A stretch of DNA of 64,000 bases, taken from positions 1-64,000 of the forward strand of contig NZ_LAJH01000017.1 of assembly GCF_001292625.1 (NCBI RefSeq). The letters run 5' to 3'. Below, piece by piece: positions 44,941 to 54,540 of this stretch. A model generated the notes under the pieces. The model was not told where the DNA came from. It did no database searches and worked only from the letters and a program-made list of their open reading frames with translations. Position 1 is the first letter of the stretch, and each line of letters opens with the position of its first letter. Made by a program: the position numbers and the translations under genes. Source of the DNA: Shimia sp. SK013 (GTDB taxonomy: Bacteria; Pseudomonadota; Alphaproteobacteria; Rhodobacterales; Rhodobacteraceae).

Positions 44941-45321
44941 ATGTCCGGCGATATGCAATTCCATTGTACGATTGTGAACAGCACCAACGGAACGATGACC
45001 TTGGTAGGCTCCCCTTCTGCCTCCTCTGGTCACGCTGCCACCGCACCGACAACCATCGCCAAGGGCGCCACAGCCAAATTTTCGGCCCTTGGAACCGACG
45101 GCACTATGACGGGGGCCGTGGGTAGCTTTGAATACACCCTTGATGATGCAAGCATCTGGAAATTCACATACGACATCCCGTATTCGGGAAGCAACTCTGG
45201 CAGCGTCGGATACGTCAAAGGCGGAAGCGCCGGGTCGTGGACCGTGACAAACTCTCCCGCGAGTTTCCCAAGCGGCGATTCCGTGAGTGTGACAACAACA
45301 TTTACCGGGCCCAACAACTGA
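44941..45321 (+). CDS. Aegerolysin/ET79-like small beta-sandwich protein
   Basis: A 126-residue protein without signal peptide. The features IVNSTNGTMTLV, PTTIAKGATAKFSALGTDGT, MTGAVGSFEYTLD and FTYDIPYSGSNSGS follow the pattern of aegerolysins and the ET79 crystal-protein group (N-term VxNxTxxxLxL, then TIxPxxxxxFxAxG, then a D.P..GSNS block). These are small beta-sandwich proteins that bind membrane lipids and can act as partners of pore formers. The match is from memory of the family pattern and not from an alignment. The RHS gene starts 247 bases downstream on the same strand. Composition is Ser/Thr/Gly-rich. Confidence 0.55.
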   Translation: MSGDMQFHCTIVNSTNGTMTLVGSPSASSGHAATAPTTIAKGATAKFSALGTDGTMTGAVGSFEYTLDDASIWKFTYDIPYSGSNSGSVGYVKGGSAGSWTVTNSPASFPSGDSVSVTTTFTGPNN

Positions 45322-45568
45322 TCCGACCGATCTATCCCGACGCTCCGCTGAATGACAGGCGCGTCGGGGTCCCACAGGCCGGATCGCTTGACCCGTGCCA
45401 TGATCCCGCCAACCGCGGCCAGCCATCATTCTGGCGAACCGTTATGACCGACGCGGCGCTGTCTGGGACTTGAATCTTGACGCGCGGCTTACGTCCGCCT
45501 CCCTGCTCGGCACACGACCAAGCGGTCCGTTTGCCTGCAATTGAATGCTGCGAAAAAGGAATTCAAAC
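45322..45568 (+). other. Spacer between aegerolysin-like gene and RHS gene
   Basis: No supported gene in these 247 bases. The only clear signal is the AAAAAGGA ribosome site for the RHS start. No terminator hairpin was seen, so the two genes could share a transcript. Confidence 0.4.
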
Positions 45569-48500
45569 ATGGTATATGTGATCCGCCCTGTTGGCGCCCA
45601 ACCAGACCAATCCGAATTTGCCCGTTCAAGCAAAGGGTGTGCAAGCAAAGCGTGTGCGGCCAGTAAAACTCCAACACCGGCCAGCTCAAACGCTTGGCGC
45701 CTTGGCGCGCTCACTGGGGCCTTGGTGATGCTATTCGTCGCTGCGGGCGGCCCTTCGATGTCCCAAAACGCGGAAACCGCCACAGAAACCGTGGTGCCCG
45801 GAAGCCTCGCAGGCAAGGCGACTGTCGATCAGAACGGGGCGTTTTCATATTCCATCCCCATCAAAATGCCACCGGGGATCAACAAACTTCATCCAAACCT
45901 GAACCTGACTTACAACAGCCAATCCGGCAACGATTTGTTGGGGGTGGGCTGGAACCTGTCCGGGCTCGCGCTGATCAAACGGACCGGTCAGATCATTGCC
46001 ATTGATGGCATGTCCACGCCGGTGAAATACGATCAGACAAACGACCGGTTTGCGTATCAGGGGCGACGCCTGATCAACACCAGCGGCGTGTATGGCGCCG
46101 CCGGCACAACCTATCGTACGGAACTGGATACCTGGAGCAAAGTGACCTCAAACGGTGTCGCGGGTTCGGGGCCGGAATCGTTCACGGTGATCACCAAAGA
46201 AGGCCACGTCATGGACTTCGGCGGCTCAGCTGACAGCCGGGCCACGGCTGTCGGCCAGCCAGACGTCCGCGTCTGGCGTCTCAATCAGGTGACTGACCTG
46301 AACGGCAACTCCATGACCGTGACTTATACCCAGACCCCGGTCCAGGGTGGGACCTACACAGGGCGGGTGTATCCTGCTCAAATCGCCTATACCGCAAATT
46401 CCGGACAAGGCGTCGCGGCCAACCGTTTTGTAAAATTCGCCTATACGGCGCGACCGGATGTGATGACACATTTTCAAGCCGGTCATGTGGTCGAGGAACC
46501 TGTTTTGCTGACCGAAGTTCAGACCTTTGTCGGGGACACAATGGTCAGCGCCTACCAGATGTCTTACGACACTTCGCCCACGACCGGACGGTCCAGAGTG
46601 ACTGCGATCCAGCGCACCGCGATCGGGCAATCTCTGCCGTCGACAGCGTTCGCTTGGCAAAACGGCGGAATTGCCCCTGCCACACAAGGAGGATTTGACG
46701 CGGCGGCTGACTGGAACAATGTGTTTACCGAAAGAAATCCGAACTTTCCCTATACTCTGGCGGATGTGAACGGCGATGGCATTCTGGATCTTGTCGCCTT
46801 TCAAAACGGCGTGCAGGTCGCAAAGGGGACGACATCGGGGTTTGGCGCGCTTGCTGCCTGGAGTGACCAATTCAGCCTCGAAAGCACGCCATCCTGGCAA
46901 CCGGACATGCGCCGTCGGCTGGCGGATGTGAACGGCGACGGCCTAAGCGATATCGTCGGGTTCAACGAGCTTGGAACCGTCGTCGCGCTGTCCACCGGAT
47001 CAGGTTTTGCCGCACCACAGACCTTTGACAACATCTTTGCGATTTCCACAGGCTGGAACGCCCAAACCGACATTTATCTTGGTGACGTCAACGGCGATCA
47101 CCACACCGACATCGTGGGCTATAAGGACGACGTTGTCTGGGTGGCACTAAGCGGCGCCAACAGTGGCGCGGCATGGTCTGGATTCCCTGCCACCGCCGCA
47201 AGTTGGAGTACAGACTTCACCAACGCAGACCCGCTGGTTCTGGCCGACCTTGACGGCGACGGACGCTCCGATGTTCTCGGCTTTGATGGGGCTTCGATGA
47301 CTGCGGCCTTATCGACATCCACCTCCTTTGACAAAACCGGATTTGACCAGACGCTCGCAGTTCCTCAACCTTGGGACAACACCACACCTCGGATGATTTC
47401 GGACGTGAACGGCGATGGTTTGGCTGACATCGTCACCCTCACAGCCGCGGCGCAACAGATCGAAGTCGCCCTGTCAAACGGCGCCGGATTTGAGACTTTT
47501 GCAAGCTGGACGCCAAGCACGGCCATAAACTGGACCAACACTCCTGTGATGATGGCGGACGTGAACGGCGATGGTATGGCCGACGTTGTCGCGATCACCG
47601 GTCCAAGCATCAACATCGCGACCTCCACTGGTCGGAGTTTCACAATGGCAACGTGGGACCAGACCACGTTGCCTGAACTGGCTTTGGATGCCGGCGGCAC
47701 GCCAAGTGAAACAACCCGTTTTATGGCCGACATGAATTCCGACGGCATGGCCGACCTGATCGCCTTTGGGAATGCGTGGACCAAAGTGGGTCTGACCGCA
47801 GGGGTGAACCCGGACCGCATCACCGGTTTCACCAAATCCACAGGTGCCGTTGGAACCGTGGCATATGCGCCTTTGTCCGATGCGACGGTTTATTCACAAA
47901 ATTCCAAGTCTGCGCTGGCCCATTTTCAGAACTACCCGCCTCTCATTCAATCGGGAAGCCTGCCAAATTACCGTTCAAGGGCAAATCTGGGCGGGTCTTA
48001 CTATGTGACGAAATCCTACTCTGTGGCCAACGATCCAAATGCGACTGACAGCACATTCAGCTATCCCTATGAAAAAACGTATTCGGACGCCGTTATGAAC
48101 CTGCAAGGTCGCGGCTGGATGGGATTTCAGACCGTCGACACCGCGGATAAAAACGCGGGCCGCGAAACCACGATGACTTACAACCAAACATGGCCCTTAA
48201 CCGGAAAACTGGCATCGGTGACTCTTGCCGCGCCGGCCAATACGGATCCGTCATTTCCTGCGGGCGGTACGGTGTCGGCGCATTACACGACGTACGACCC
48301 CGTCAAAACATCCGCAGGCGTCGATCCAAATCAGGTGATTTACGATCCACAAAAAGTGGCGACCCGAACCGATCAATACGACAACGGCGCATATGTCTCG
48401 TCTCTTGGCCACACGTTCACCTATGACGATTTTGGCAATGTGGCTGTGTCCGCCAAGCTTGGTTTGGTAACAAAAGCGGCCCCCACAACGCCCAGCGCCG

Positions 48501-51500
48501 ACACCGTATATGAGCTGCATGAGTACGCAAACGATGCCGCAACCTGGCGGCTTGGCTATCCGGTGCATCACAAAGTCAGCGCCACCAACGATCTGACCCA
48601 GATTGCAACGTTTCAAACAGGTGACATCAGCCTGATAATCCGCGGATATGACGCAGCCATGAACCTGACGTCAAAGGCGCACTGGGATGACTCCAACGCA
48701 GGCACCTTGTCATACGCCTACACCTACGATCCATTTGGCAATCAAATCACCAAATCCCTGCCCTCCAAGGCCACTTTTTCGACCACCTATGACTCCGTTT
48801 ATCATACGTATCCTGACACGCGGACCAGCCCTCCGAACGAGGCGGGCACATCGCTGACTTGGAATTACGGATATGACCCCCGATTTGGCCTGAACTCGGT
48901 CACTATCCAACCCAACCAGCAGCCCAAAATCACCTGCTATGACGGTTTTGGCCGCAAAATGGCGACACAGGGCCCTGCGCCGAACGCTCAGACACCCGTT
49001 GTCTTTGATCAGCCCTGCTTCTCCGCGCTCGACACAATTGGCCCAGATGTGGCGCCAAAAGACGTGGTTAACCTCACGACCACCAGCTTTCAGTTGGAAA
49101 ACAATGTTCCGGTGCAGCAGATAACCCATGTCACCGGTTGGCCAACCGGTGCCGCGCCGACGTCTTTTTGGGACAAGCATTATTCAGACGGGCTTGGTCG
49201 ACATTATAAAACAATACGCCAGGACCCAGAAAAAGCGGAGAAGACCCTCCGGCTCCTGACCTTTGACTCCAAACACAAAGTTCTGACTTCTGCTGCCCCG
49301 TTTTACCCTGCCGACGCACCGGTTTTCGCCACCAACGTTTACGACTCCCAAAGCCGGATACTTAGCGCAACCGCGCCGACAGGTCAGGATGGCACCGCAA
49401 CAACTTTGACCACATACGACTACAGCGAAACGGCGACGGGTCAGGTTGTCACCAAGGTTCAGGCGGCAAACCAGTCTTACAAATACACCAAGGCCGAGAC
49501 TTACAGATACGCCGCCAACAAAAGATTCCTCAGCCAGTTGGTGATCCCTGAGGACAACAACGCAACCACCACCTACGAAAGTGATCTCCTCGGACGGCTG
49601 ACCACCCTCACCCAGCCGGCTGCCGGCACGGCACAGGTTTACACCTTTGCGCGCGATTCACTTGGTAGAATATCGAAAAAGACGCACCCTGATCGCGGTG
49701 CCTTTTCCTACCAACACGACAAATTGACGGGCTATTTGGATACGATTTCACAGGCCAACGGCACGGTGACATTGACCCACGACCAACTTGGCCGTGTTCT
49801 GTCCCGCGCCTACCCCGATGGCACGCAAATCAGCTACACCTATGACGCGGGAACATTTGGTCAGGGCAATCTGACCACCGCGCAGGTATCTTCTGGCACA
49901 ACAGCGGAGTCCACTTATGGGTTTGGCTACGACGCCTACCAGCGCAAACAACAGATATCCCTGACGGTGAACGGCCAACCAAATCCCTTCGTGACCCAAA
50001 AGACATACACCCCCCAAGGCAGACTGATCTCGCAGACCAATCCGGATCAAAGCACCATCAGCAACGGGTTTGACATGGACCGCCATGTCACAGTGGGGCT
50101 TGATGGGGAAACTTATGCGACCTTCAGCGAATTTACGGCGCTCGGGCCACCACAGCGGACCGTTTTTGGCAATAACGTCACCGATACCCGCGCGTATTCT
50201 CCGGTTGGGGACATCAACAGCATCGCCATAACCGACCCAAAACCGGCAACGCTGTTTTCCCAGACCTACTCTTGGGACAATCTCAGCAATCTGGCCAGTG
50301 TCTCTGGCGCCCCACAACGCACGTTGTCCTATGCCAACCAGCGTTTGACCGGCGTTACAGACAGCGCCACGGGCACCGATTTCACCTTCGGTTATGACAC
50401 TGCCGGAAACCTGACCCAAGGCTCAGGCGTGACCTTCACCTATGACGGAAACAAAGTGACCGCAGGCACCGAGAACGGCAGTCAGGTGTATTCAGCCGTC
50501 TATGACTCTATGGGCAATCTGACTGGCGTGGACCGCGCAGATGAAAGTTGGACGTTCACCTATAACGGCCGCAACCGAATGATCTCCGCCCAGAAAAAGG
50601 GCGCCACCGCGAACAGCAAATACATCTACGACTATCGTGGTCGACGCCTTGCCAAATATCAGGCGGACGGAACCGTGTCGCTCTACCCCTCCAGCACATA
50701 CCAAGAGTTCCAAAACGGCGGCAACACTCTTAAAAACCGTCTGCTTGTCGGGCCAAATGGTCCGCTGGCGCAATCGGCGACAGGTCAGGATATTTCCGGC
50801 GGCACCGGAATTCCTTCGACGGCGGAGTCACCGTTGTTTTTGCACAATGATTATCAATATAGCGTGGTCTTAACCACGAACGAGGACAGCGCGAAGGTCA
50901 CGACCTACGACTACCAACCCTTTGGGCAGGTCACGGCAGCGGGTCCCGACACCGCGGTTTTCAAATATACGGGCAAGGAATTGGACGCCGAAACAGGTCT
51001 CTACTATTTTGACGCGCGCTATTATGATCCTGCAACAACACGATTTATGCGCGCCGACAGCCGATTTGGCGGCTCGCCGGTCCAAGCCGACTCTGCCAAT
51101 TCCTACGCCTTCGTTTTCAACAACCCATCCTCGGGCCGCGATCCGGATGGACATGCCGGACTTAAACTGGCCGGTTGTGTGGGCTCTGCCATCTCCCTGA
51201 TCGGCGCCACCTCAGCTGGAGTGGTCAGCGACACCGAGGCAAAGGACCCGCCGTCAGTGGGGACCTACACCTCGCAAGGCGTTTCCCTTTTGGGCGGCGC
51301 AATCGGAACCGGAATTGCCTGCAAACTGGCCTATGACGCGGCCTATCCGGCCGCTCAGGTAGCGCCAGAAGCAGCTGGTGCCGGTGCCGCCGCCGGTGCC
51401 GGTGCCCCCGAGGCAGGCGCAGCAGTTGCTGGCGCACAAGCGGCTGACCCTCTTTTGCCAGCACAGGCCGCGGCCGATTATGGCGCAATGGGTGGTGCGG

Positions 51501-51874
51501 ACGCCGTTGCCGGTTCCGCAGCCGACTCGGTTCCGGTTCTCTCTCAAGCCGCGTCCAGTCAGGCTTTGGGTGCCGCAGAAGAGGCGGGCGGTCTAGACGC
51601 CGCCAGTGCAAGTGGAAGCGGAAACGTAGCCAGCTCAAGTCTGGTTCCGGCGGAGTCCGCGGTGCTCGGCGCATCCGAGGCCGCCGCCCCCACCGCTCAG
51701 CTTGTGCCTGAAATTGCCAGTTCTCCTGTTGCCGTCAGCACCGCTGCGGAGGTCGTGGGCGGATCATCAGAAGATACCGCAATCAGCGTCGCTGCCACAA
51801 TCGTTGAGGACGCGCTGATCGAGGAGGCTTTGACAGATGCCTTGATCGTGGCCTTTTCGCCCGTGGGACTTTGA
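45569..51874 (+). CDS. Giant SpvB/FG-GAP/RHS-repeat protein (TcB-TcC-like)
   Basis: A 2101-residue protein. Residues 44-60 are one hydrophobic segment (LGALTGALVMLFVAAGG) after an unusually long N-region with two Cys. Residues 78-380 form an SpvB/TcdB N-terminal domain (GAFSYSIPIKMPPGINKLHP; SGNDLLGVGWNLSGLALI). Residues 384-754 hold seven FG-GAP/VCBS units with DVNGDGxxD calcium loops. Residues 1040-1770 are YD/RHS repeats (YTYDPFGNQ, LTHDQLGRVLSRAYPDGT). Residues 1777-1864 are the RHS core (YTGKELDAETGLYYFDARYY; YAFVFNNPSSGRDPDG). The last 237 residues are Ala/Gly/Ser-rich with hydrophobic patches and no known toxin fold. It resembles a fused TcB-TcC cage. ATG 45569 follows AAAAAGGA. No immunity gene lies downstream. 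Confidence 0.88.
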   Translation: MVYVIRPVGAQPDQSEFARSSKGCASKACAASKTPTPASSNAWRLGALTGALVMLFVAAGGPSMSQNAETATETVVPGSLAGKATVDQNGAFSYSIPIKMPPGINKLHPNLNLTYNSQSGNDLLGVGWNLSGLALIKRTGQIIAIDGMSTPVKYDQTNDRFAYQGRRLINTSGVYGAAGTTYRTELDTWSKVTSNGVAGSGPESFTVITKEGHVMDFGGSADSRATAVGQPDVRVWRLNQVTDLNGNSMTVTYTQTPVQGGTYTGRVYPAQIAYTANSGQGVAANRFVKFAYTARPDVMTHFQAGHVVEEPVLLTEVQTFVGDTMVSAYQMSYDTSPTTGRSRVTAIQRTAIGQSLPSTAFAWQNGGIAPATQGGFDAAADWNNVFTERNPNFPYTLADVNGDGILDLVAFQNGVQVAKGTTSGFGALAAWSDQFSLESTPSWQPDMRRRLADVNGDGLSDIVGFNELGTVVALSTGSGFAAPQTFDNIFAISTGWNAQTDIYLGDVNGDHHTDIVGYKDDVVWVALSGANSGAAWSGFPATAASWSTDFTNADPLVLADLDGDGRSDVLGFDGASMTAALSTSTSFDKTGFDQTLAVPQPWDNTTPRMISDVNGDGLADIVTLTAAAQQIEVALSNGAGFETFASWTPSTAINWTNTPVMMADVNGDGMADVVAITGPSINIATSTGRSFTMATWDQTTLPELALDAGGTPSETTRFMADMNSDGMADLIAFGNAWTKVGLTAGVNPDRITGFTKSTGAVGTVAYAPLSDATVYSQNSKSALAHFQNYPPLIQSGSLPNYRSRANLGGSYYVTKSYSVANDPNATDSTFSYPYEKTYSDAVMNLQGRGWMGFQTVDTADKNAGRETTMTYNQTWPLTGKLASVTLAAPANTDPSFPAGGTVSAHYTTYDPVKTSAGVDPNQVIYDPQKVATRTDQYDNGAYVSSLGHTFTYDDFGNVAVSAKLGLVTKAAPTTPSADTVYELHEYANDAATWRLGYPVHHKVSATNDLTQIATFQTGDISLIIRGYDAAMNLTSKAHWDDSNAGTLSYAYTYDPFGNQITKSLPSKATFSTTYDSVYHTYPDTRTSPPNEAGTSLTWNYGYDPRFGLNSVTIQPNQQPKITCYDGFGRKMATQGPAPNAQTPVVFDQPCFSALDTIGPDVAPKDVVNLTTTSFQLENNVPVQQITHVTGWPTGAAPTSFWDKHYSDGLGRHYKTIRQDPEKAEKTLRLLTFDSKHKVLTSAAPFYPADAPVFATNVYDSQSRILSATAPTGQDGTATTLTTYDYSETATGQVVTKVQAANQSYKYTKAETYRYAANKRFLSQLVIPEDNNATTTYESDLLGRLTTLTQPAAGTAQVYTFARDSLGRISKKTHPDRGAFSYQHDKLTGYLDTISQANGTVTLTHDQLGRVLSRAYPDGTQISYTYDAGTFGQGNLTTAQVSSGTTAESTYGFGYDAYQRKQQISLTVNGQPNPFVTQKTYTPQGRLISQTNPDQSTISNGFDMDRHVTVGLDGETYATFSEFTALGPPQRTVFGNNVTDTRAYSPVGDINSIAITDPKPATLFSQTYSWDNLSNLASVSGAPQRTLSYANQRLTGVTDSATGTDFTFGYDTAGNLTQGSGVTFTYDGNKVTAGTENGSQVYSAVYDSMGNLTGVDRADESWTFTYNGRNRMISAQKKGATANSKYIYDYRGRRLAKYQADGTVSLYPSSTYQEFQNGGNTLKNRLLVGPNGPLAQSATGQDISGGTGIPSTAESPLFLHNDYQYSVVLTTNEDSAKVTTYDYQPFGQVTAAGPDTAVFKYTGKELDAETGLYYFDARYYDPATTRFMRADSRFGGSPVQADSANSYAFVFNNPSSGRDPDGHAGLKLAGCVGSAISLIGATSAGVVSDTEAKDPPSVGTYTSQGVSLLGGAIGTGIACKLAYDAAYPAAQVAPEAAGAGAAAGAGAPEAGAAVAGAQAADPLLPAQAAADYGAMGGADAVAGSAADSVPVLSQAASSQALGAAEEAGGLDAASASGSGNVASSSLVPAESAVLGASEAAAPTAQLVPEIASSPVAVSTAAEVVGGSSEDTAISVAATIVEDALIEEALTDALIVAFSPVGL

Positions 51875-51884
51875 GGCATCAAAA

Positions 51885-51937
51885 AATCGCGCGACGCAAA
51901 GCCCCCGACGAAACAGAGAGAGGCAAATTGCGCGATC
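51885..51937 (-). terminator. Weak convergent terminator between RHS and DMGDH-like genes
   Basis: ATCGCGC and GCGCGAT form arms of an inverted repeat with a loop of about 40 bases. On the minus strand it is followed by TTTTTT. The long loop makes it doubtful. Confidence 0.3.
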
Positions 51938-51959
51938 AAGTTTGCCCCTCGCCGATGTG

Positions 51960-54404
51960 TCACGCCCGCATATTCGCGCCATTTGCATCATAAACCGGCG
52001 CGCCCTGCACCTCGGCACGCTTCATCTCGCCAAGGATTTCCACCTCCAGTACGGATCCCGCCGCGGCGTGGTCACTGGCGACATAGGCCATCGCCATCGA
52101 CTTGCCCACGTGATGCGCATAGCCGCCCGAGGTGATGTATCCCACCGCCGCGTCGCCAAGCATCACCGCCTCATCCAGCGTCACGTCGATCTCTGTGTCG
52201 ATCACCAAAGTCACCAGTTTACGCGCCACTCCATCGTCGCGCGCGGCCTCCGTGGCAGCCTTACCGACGAAATCCTTTTTCCAGTTGATAAAAACGTCCA
52301 TCCCCGCCTCAACCGCATTGAAATCCGGCCGGAACTCCAGACCCCACGCGCCCCAACCTTTCTCAAGCCGCAAACTCATCAACGCGCGGTTGCCATACCA
52401 ACGATAGCCAAGATCGGCACCCGCCTCCTCAATCGCCTCTGACAGGCGGATCAAATACTGCGGACGGCAATAAATCTCATAGCCCAACTCGCCCGAGAAA
52501 CTGATCCGGTTCAGCACCACAGGCACGCCGCCCACATAGGTCTCGCGACAATCGCGGAACGCCATGCCTTCAGCCGACACATCCTCCCGCGTGATCCGAC
52601 TCAGAAGCTCCCGCGATTTCGGCCCCGACACAGCAATCCCATGCCAGCTTTCGGTCTCGTTGGTGTGGCGCACATCGTCGGGCAAAGTCCTCGCAAAGAA
52701 CCGCGTATGCGCGTCCTGCATGGCGCCCGACCCGAACAACATGAAATGCTCCTCACTCAAACACACCACCGTCAGATCCCCATAAAGCCGCCCCTTTTCC
52801 GTCAGCATCGGGGTCAGCGTCATACGCCCGGGCTTGGGAATAAATCCCGCCATGGTCTTGTTAAGCCACGCCCGCGCACCCGTCCCACGGATCACATGTT
52901 TGGCAAAATTCGCGACCTCGATGCCGCCCACACCTGACCGCACCGCAGCACATTCGGCAGCAACATAGTCATGGCTGCGGTTGCGCTCAAACGTCGGGTC
53001 TTCATGGGCATCCTCTGGCCCATCCGCGAACCACAACACATGCTCCAACCCGAACGATTGCCCCATGCGGCCCCCTTTGGCGAGCAACCGATCATAAAGC
53101 GCGGTCGTTTGCTGTTTGCGCCCCTTTGGAAGCGTCTCATTCGGGAAGGTCATCACAAAGCGGCGCTCATAGTTCTCGGTTGATTTCACCGTACCCCAAT
53201 CAGGGCTCGCCCAATTGCCAAACCGCGCCACATCCATCGCCCAGACGTCAATCGACGGCTCCCCGTCAATCATCCACTCCGCCATCGTAAGGCCCACGCC
53301 CCCGCCCTGACAGAACCCCGCCATAACGCCCACAGCACACCAATAATTCGTCATCCCTGGCACCGGCCCGATCATCGGATTGCCATCAGGCCCAAAGGTG
53401 AACGGCCCGTTGATCGCGTCTTTGATCCCCGCATTGGCCAACGCCGGAATGCGTTCAAACCCAAGCTCCAACCGATCCGCAATATGCTCAAGATTTGGCG
53501 GCAACAGCTCATGGCCGAACGTCCACGGCGTACCGTCAACTTTCCACGGCACCCCGACTGGTTCATAGGTGCCCAACAACATCCCCTCGCGTTCCTGTCG
53601 GAAATAGATATTGGCCTCGTAATCAATCCCGCACGGCAGGCGCGATCCAAAATTGGCGATCTCGTCGATCTTCTCGGTGATCAAATAATGATGCTCCATC
53701 GGCTGCACAGGAATGTTCATCCCGCCCATTTTCCCAACCTCGCGCGCCCACAGACCACCGCAATTCACCACATGCTCGGCATTGATCACCCCTTTGGGCG
53801 TGGTCACATCCCACGTCCCATCGGCCCGCTGTTCCGTCTTGGTCGCAGGCGTGTGGGTGAAATACTGCGCCCCAAACGTGCGCGCCGCTTTTGCAAAGGC
53901 ATAGGTCGTGCCGGAAGGATCCAGATCGCCGTCCTGATCATCCCACAACGCCGCATAGTAATGCTTGGGATCAATCAACGGATGCCGCTCAGCCAATTCC
54001 TTGGGGCTGATCCATTCCTGATGCAGCCCCATATAGCGCGCCTTGGATCGCTCGCGTTTCAGATAATCGTGCCACGTCTTGTTGGACGCCAGATAAAAAC
54101 CGCCCGTCATATGCAGACCCACGGAATGGCCCGACAACTCTTCGATCTCTTTATACAGGTCGATGGTATAGCTCTGCAGGCGGCTGATGTTGGGATCGCT
54201 GCTGATGGTGTGGATCTGCCCCGCCGCATGCCAGCTGGACCCGCTGGTCAACTCGTCCCGCTCCAGCAGAACCGCATCTTTCCAGCCAAACTTGGCCAGA
54301 TGAAACAGTATAGAACATCCAACGACGCCGCCGCCGATGATGACCACTTTGGCATGGCTCGGCAGTGGTTTTCCCTGCACGCCCTCTTTGATGACTTCAG
54401 GCAT
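51960..54404 (-). CDS. FAD-dependent dimethylglycine/sarcosine dehydrogenase-like protein with GcvT domain
   Basis: An 814-residue two-domain enzyme. The DAO-type FAD domain opens VVIIGGGVVGCSILFHLAKF and carries SGSSWHAAGQIHTISSDPN, where the His is the covalent FAD site of dimethylglycine dehydrogenases. The C-terminal half (from about residue 430) is a GcvT-like folate domain (SFSGELGYEIYCRPQYLI; GYRWYGNRALMSLRLEKGWG). Enzymes of this type demethylate N-methyl glycines and pass the carbon to tetrahydrofolate. ATG 54404 precedes MPEVIKEGVQGKPLP. It lies 137 bases after the MttB-like gene, in the same direction, so the two are probably one pathway. Confidence 0.88.
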   Translation of the reverse strand: MPEVIKEGVQGKPLPSHAKVVIIGGGVVGCSILFHLAKFGWKDAVLLERDELTSGSSWHAAGQIHTISSDPNISRLQSYTIDLYKEIEELSGHSVGLHMTGGFYLASNKTWHDYLKRERSKARYMGLHQEWISPKELAERHPLIDPKHYYAALWDDQDGDLDPSGTTYAFAKAARTFGAQYFTHTPATKTEQRADGTWDVTTPKGVINAEHVVNCGGLWAREVGKMGGMNIPVQPMEHHYLITEKIDEIANFGSRLPCGIDYEANIYFRQEREGMLLGTYEPVGVPWKVDGTPWTFGHELLPPNLEHIADRLELGFERIPALANAGIKDAINGPFTFGPDGNPMIGPVPGMTNYWCAVGVMAGFCQGGGVGLTMAEWMIDGEPSIDVWAMDVARFGNWASPDWGTVKSTENYERRFVMTFPNETLPKGRKQQTTALYDRLLAKGGRMGQSFGLEHVLWFADGPEDAHEDPTFERNRSHDYVAAECAAVRSGVGGIEVANFAKHVIRGTGARAWLNKTMAGFIPKPGRMTLTPMLTEKGRLYGDLTVVCLSEEHFMLFGSGAMQDAHTRFFARTLPDDVRHTNETESWHGIAVSGPKSRELLSRITREDVSAEGMAFRDCRETYVGGVPVVLNRISFSGELGYEIYCRPQYLIRLSEAIEEAGADLGYRWYGNRALMSLRLEKGWGAWGLEFRPDFNAVEAGMDVFINWKKDFVGKAATEAARDDGVARKLVTLVIDTEIDVTLDEAVMLGDAAVGYITSGGYAHHVGKSMAMAYVASDHAAAGSVLEVEILGEMKRAEVQGAPVYDANGANMRA

Positions 54405-54540
54405 CTCCGCCCCTCTCGTTTTTACGCTTTGTTCATACTCTCGCACCGTCGCAATACCGACGTGATGCAGTCGCAATACCGAAGTGCCAAAATCCCTAAA
54501 CCGTGGCGCACACGCATAGATTCTGCCAATGCCACACGCC

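Noticed and set aside
44680..45429. 249-codon minus-strand frame as a single gene
   Set aside because: Most of it is antisense to the aegerolysin-like gene and has shadow composition. Only the last 37 codons were kept as a low-confidence mini-gene.
45569..51874. RHS gene as part of a type VI secretion or classic contact-dependent toxin locus
   Set aside because: No VgrG, PAAR, Eag chaperone or immunity gene is nearby, and no PAAR domain is seen in the protein.
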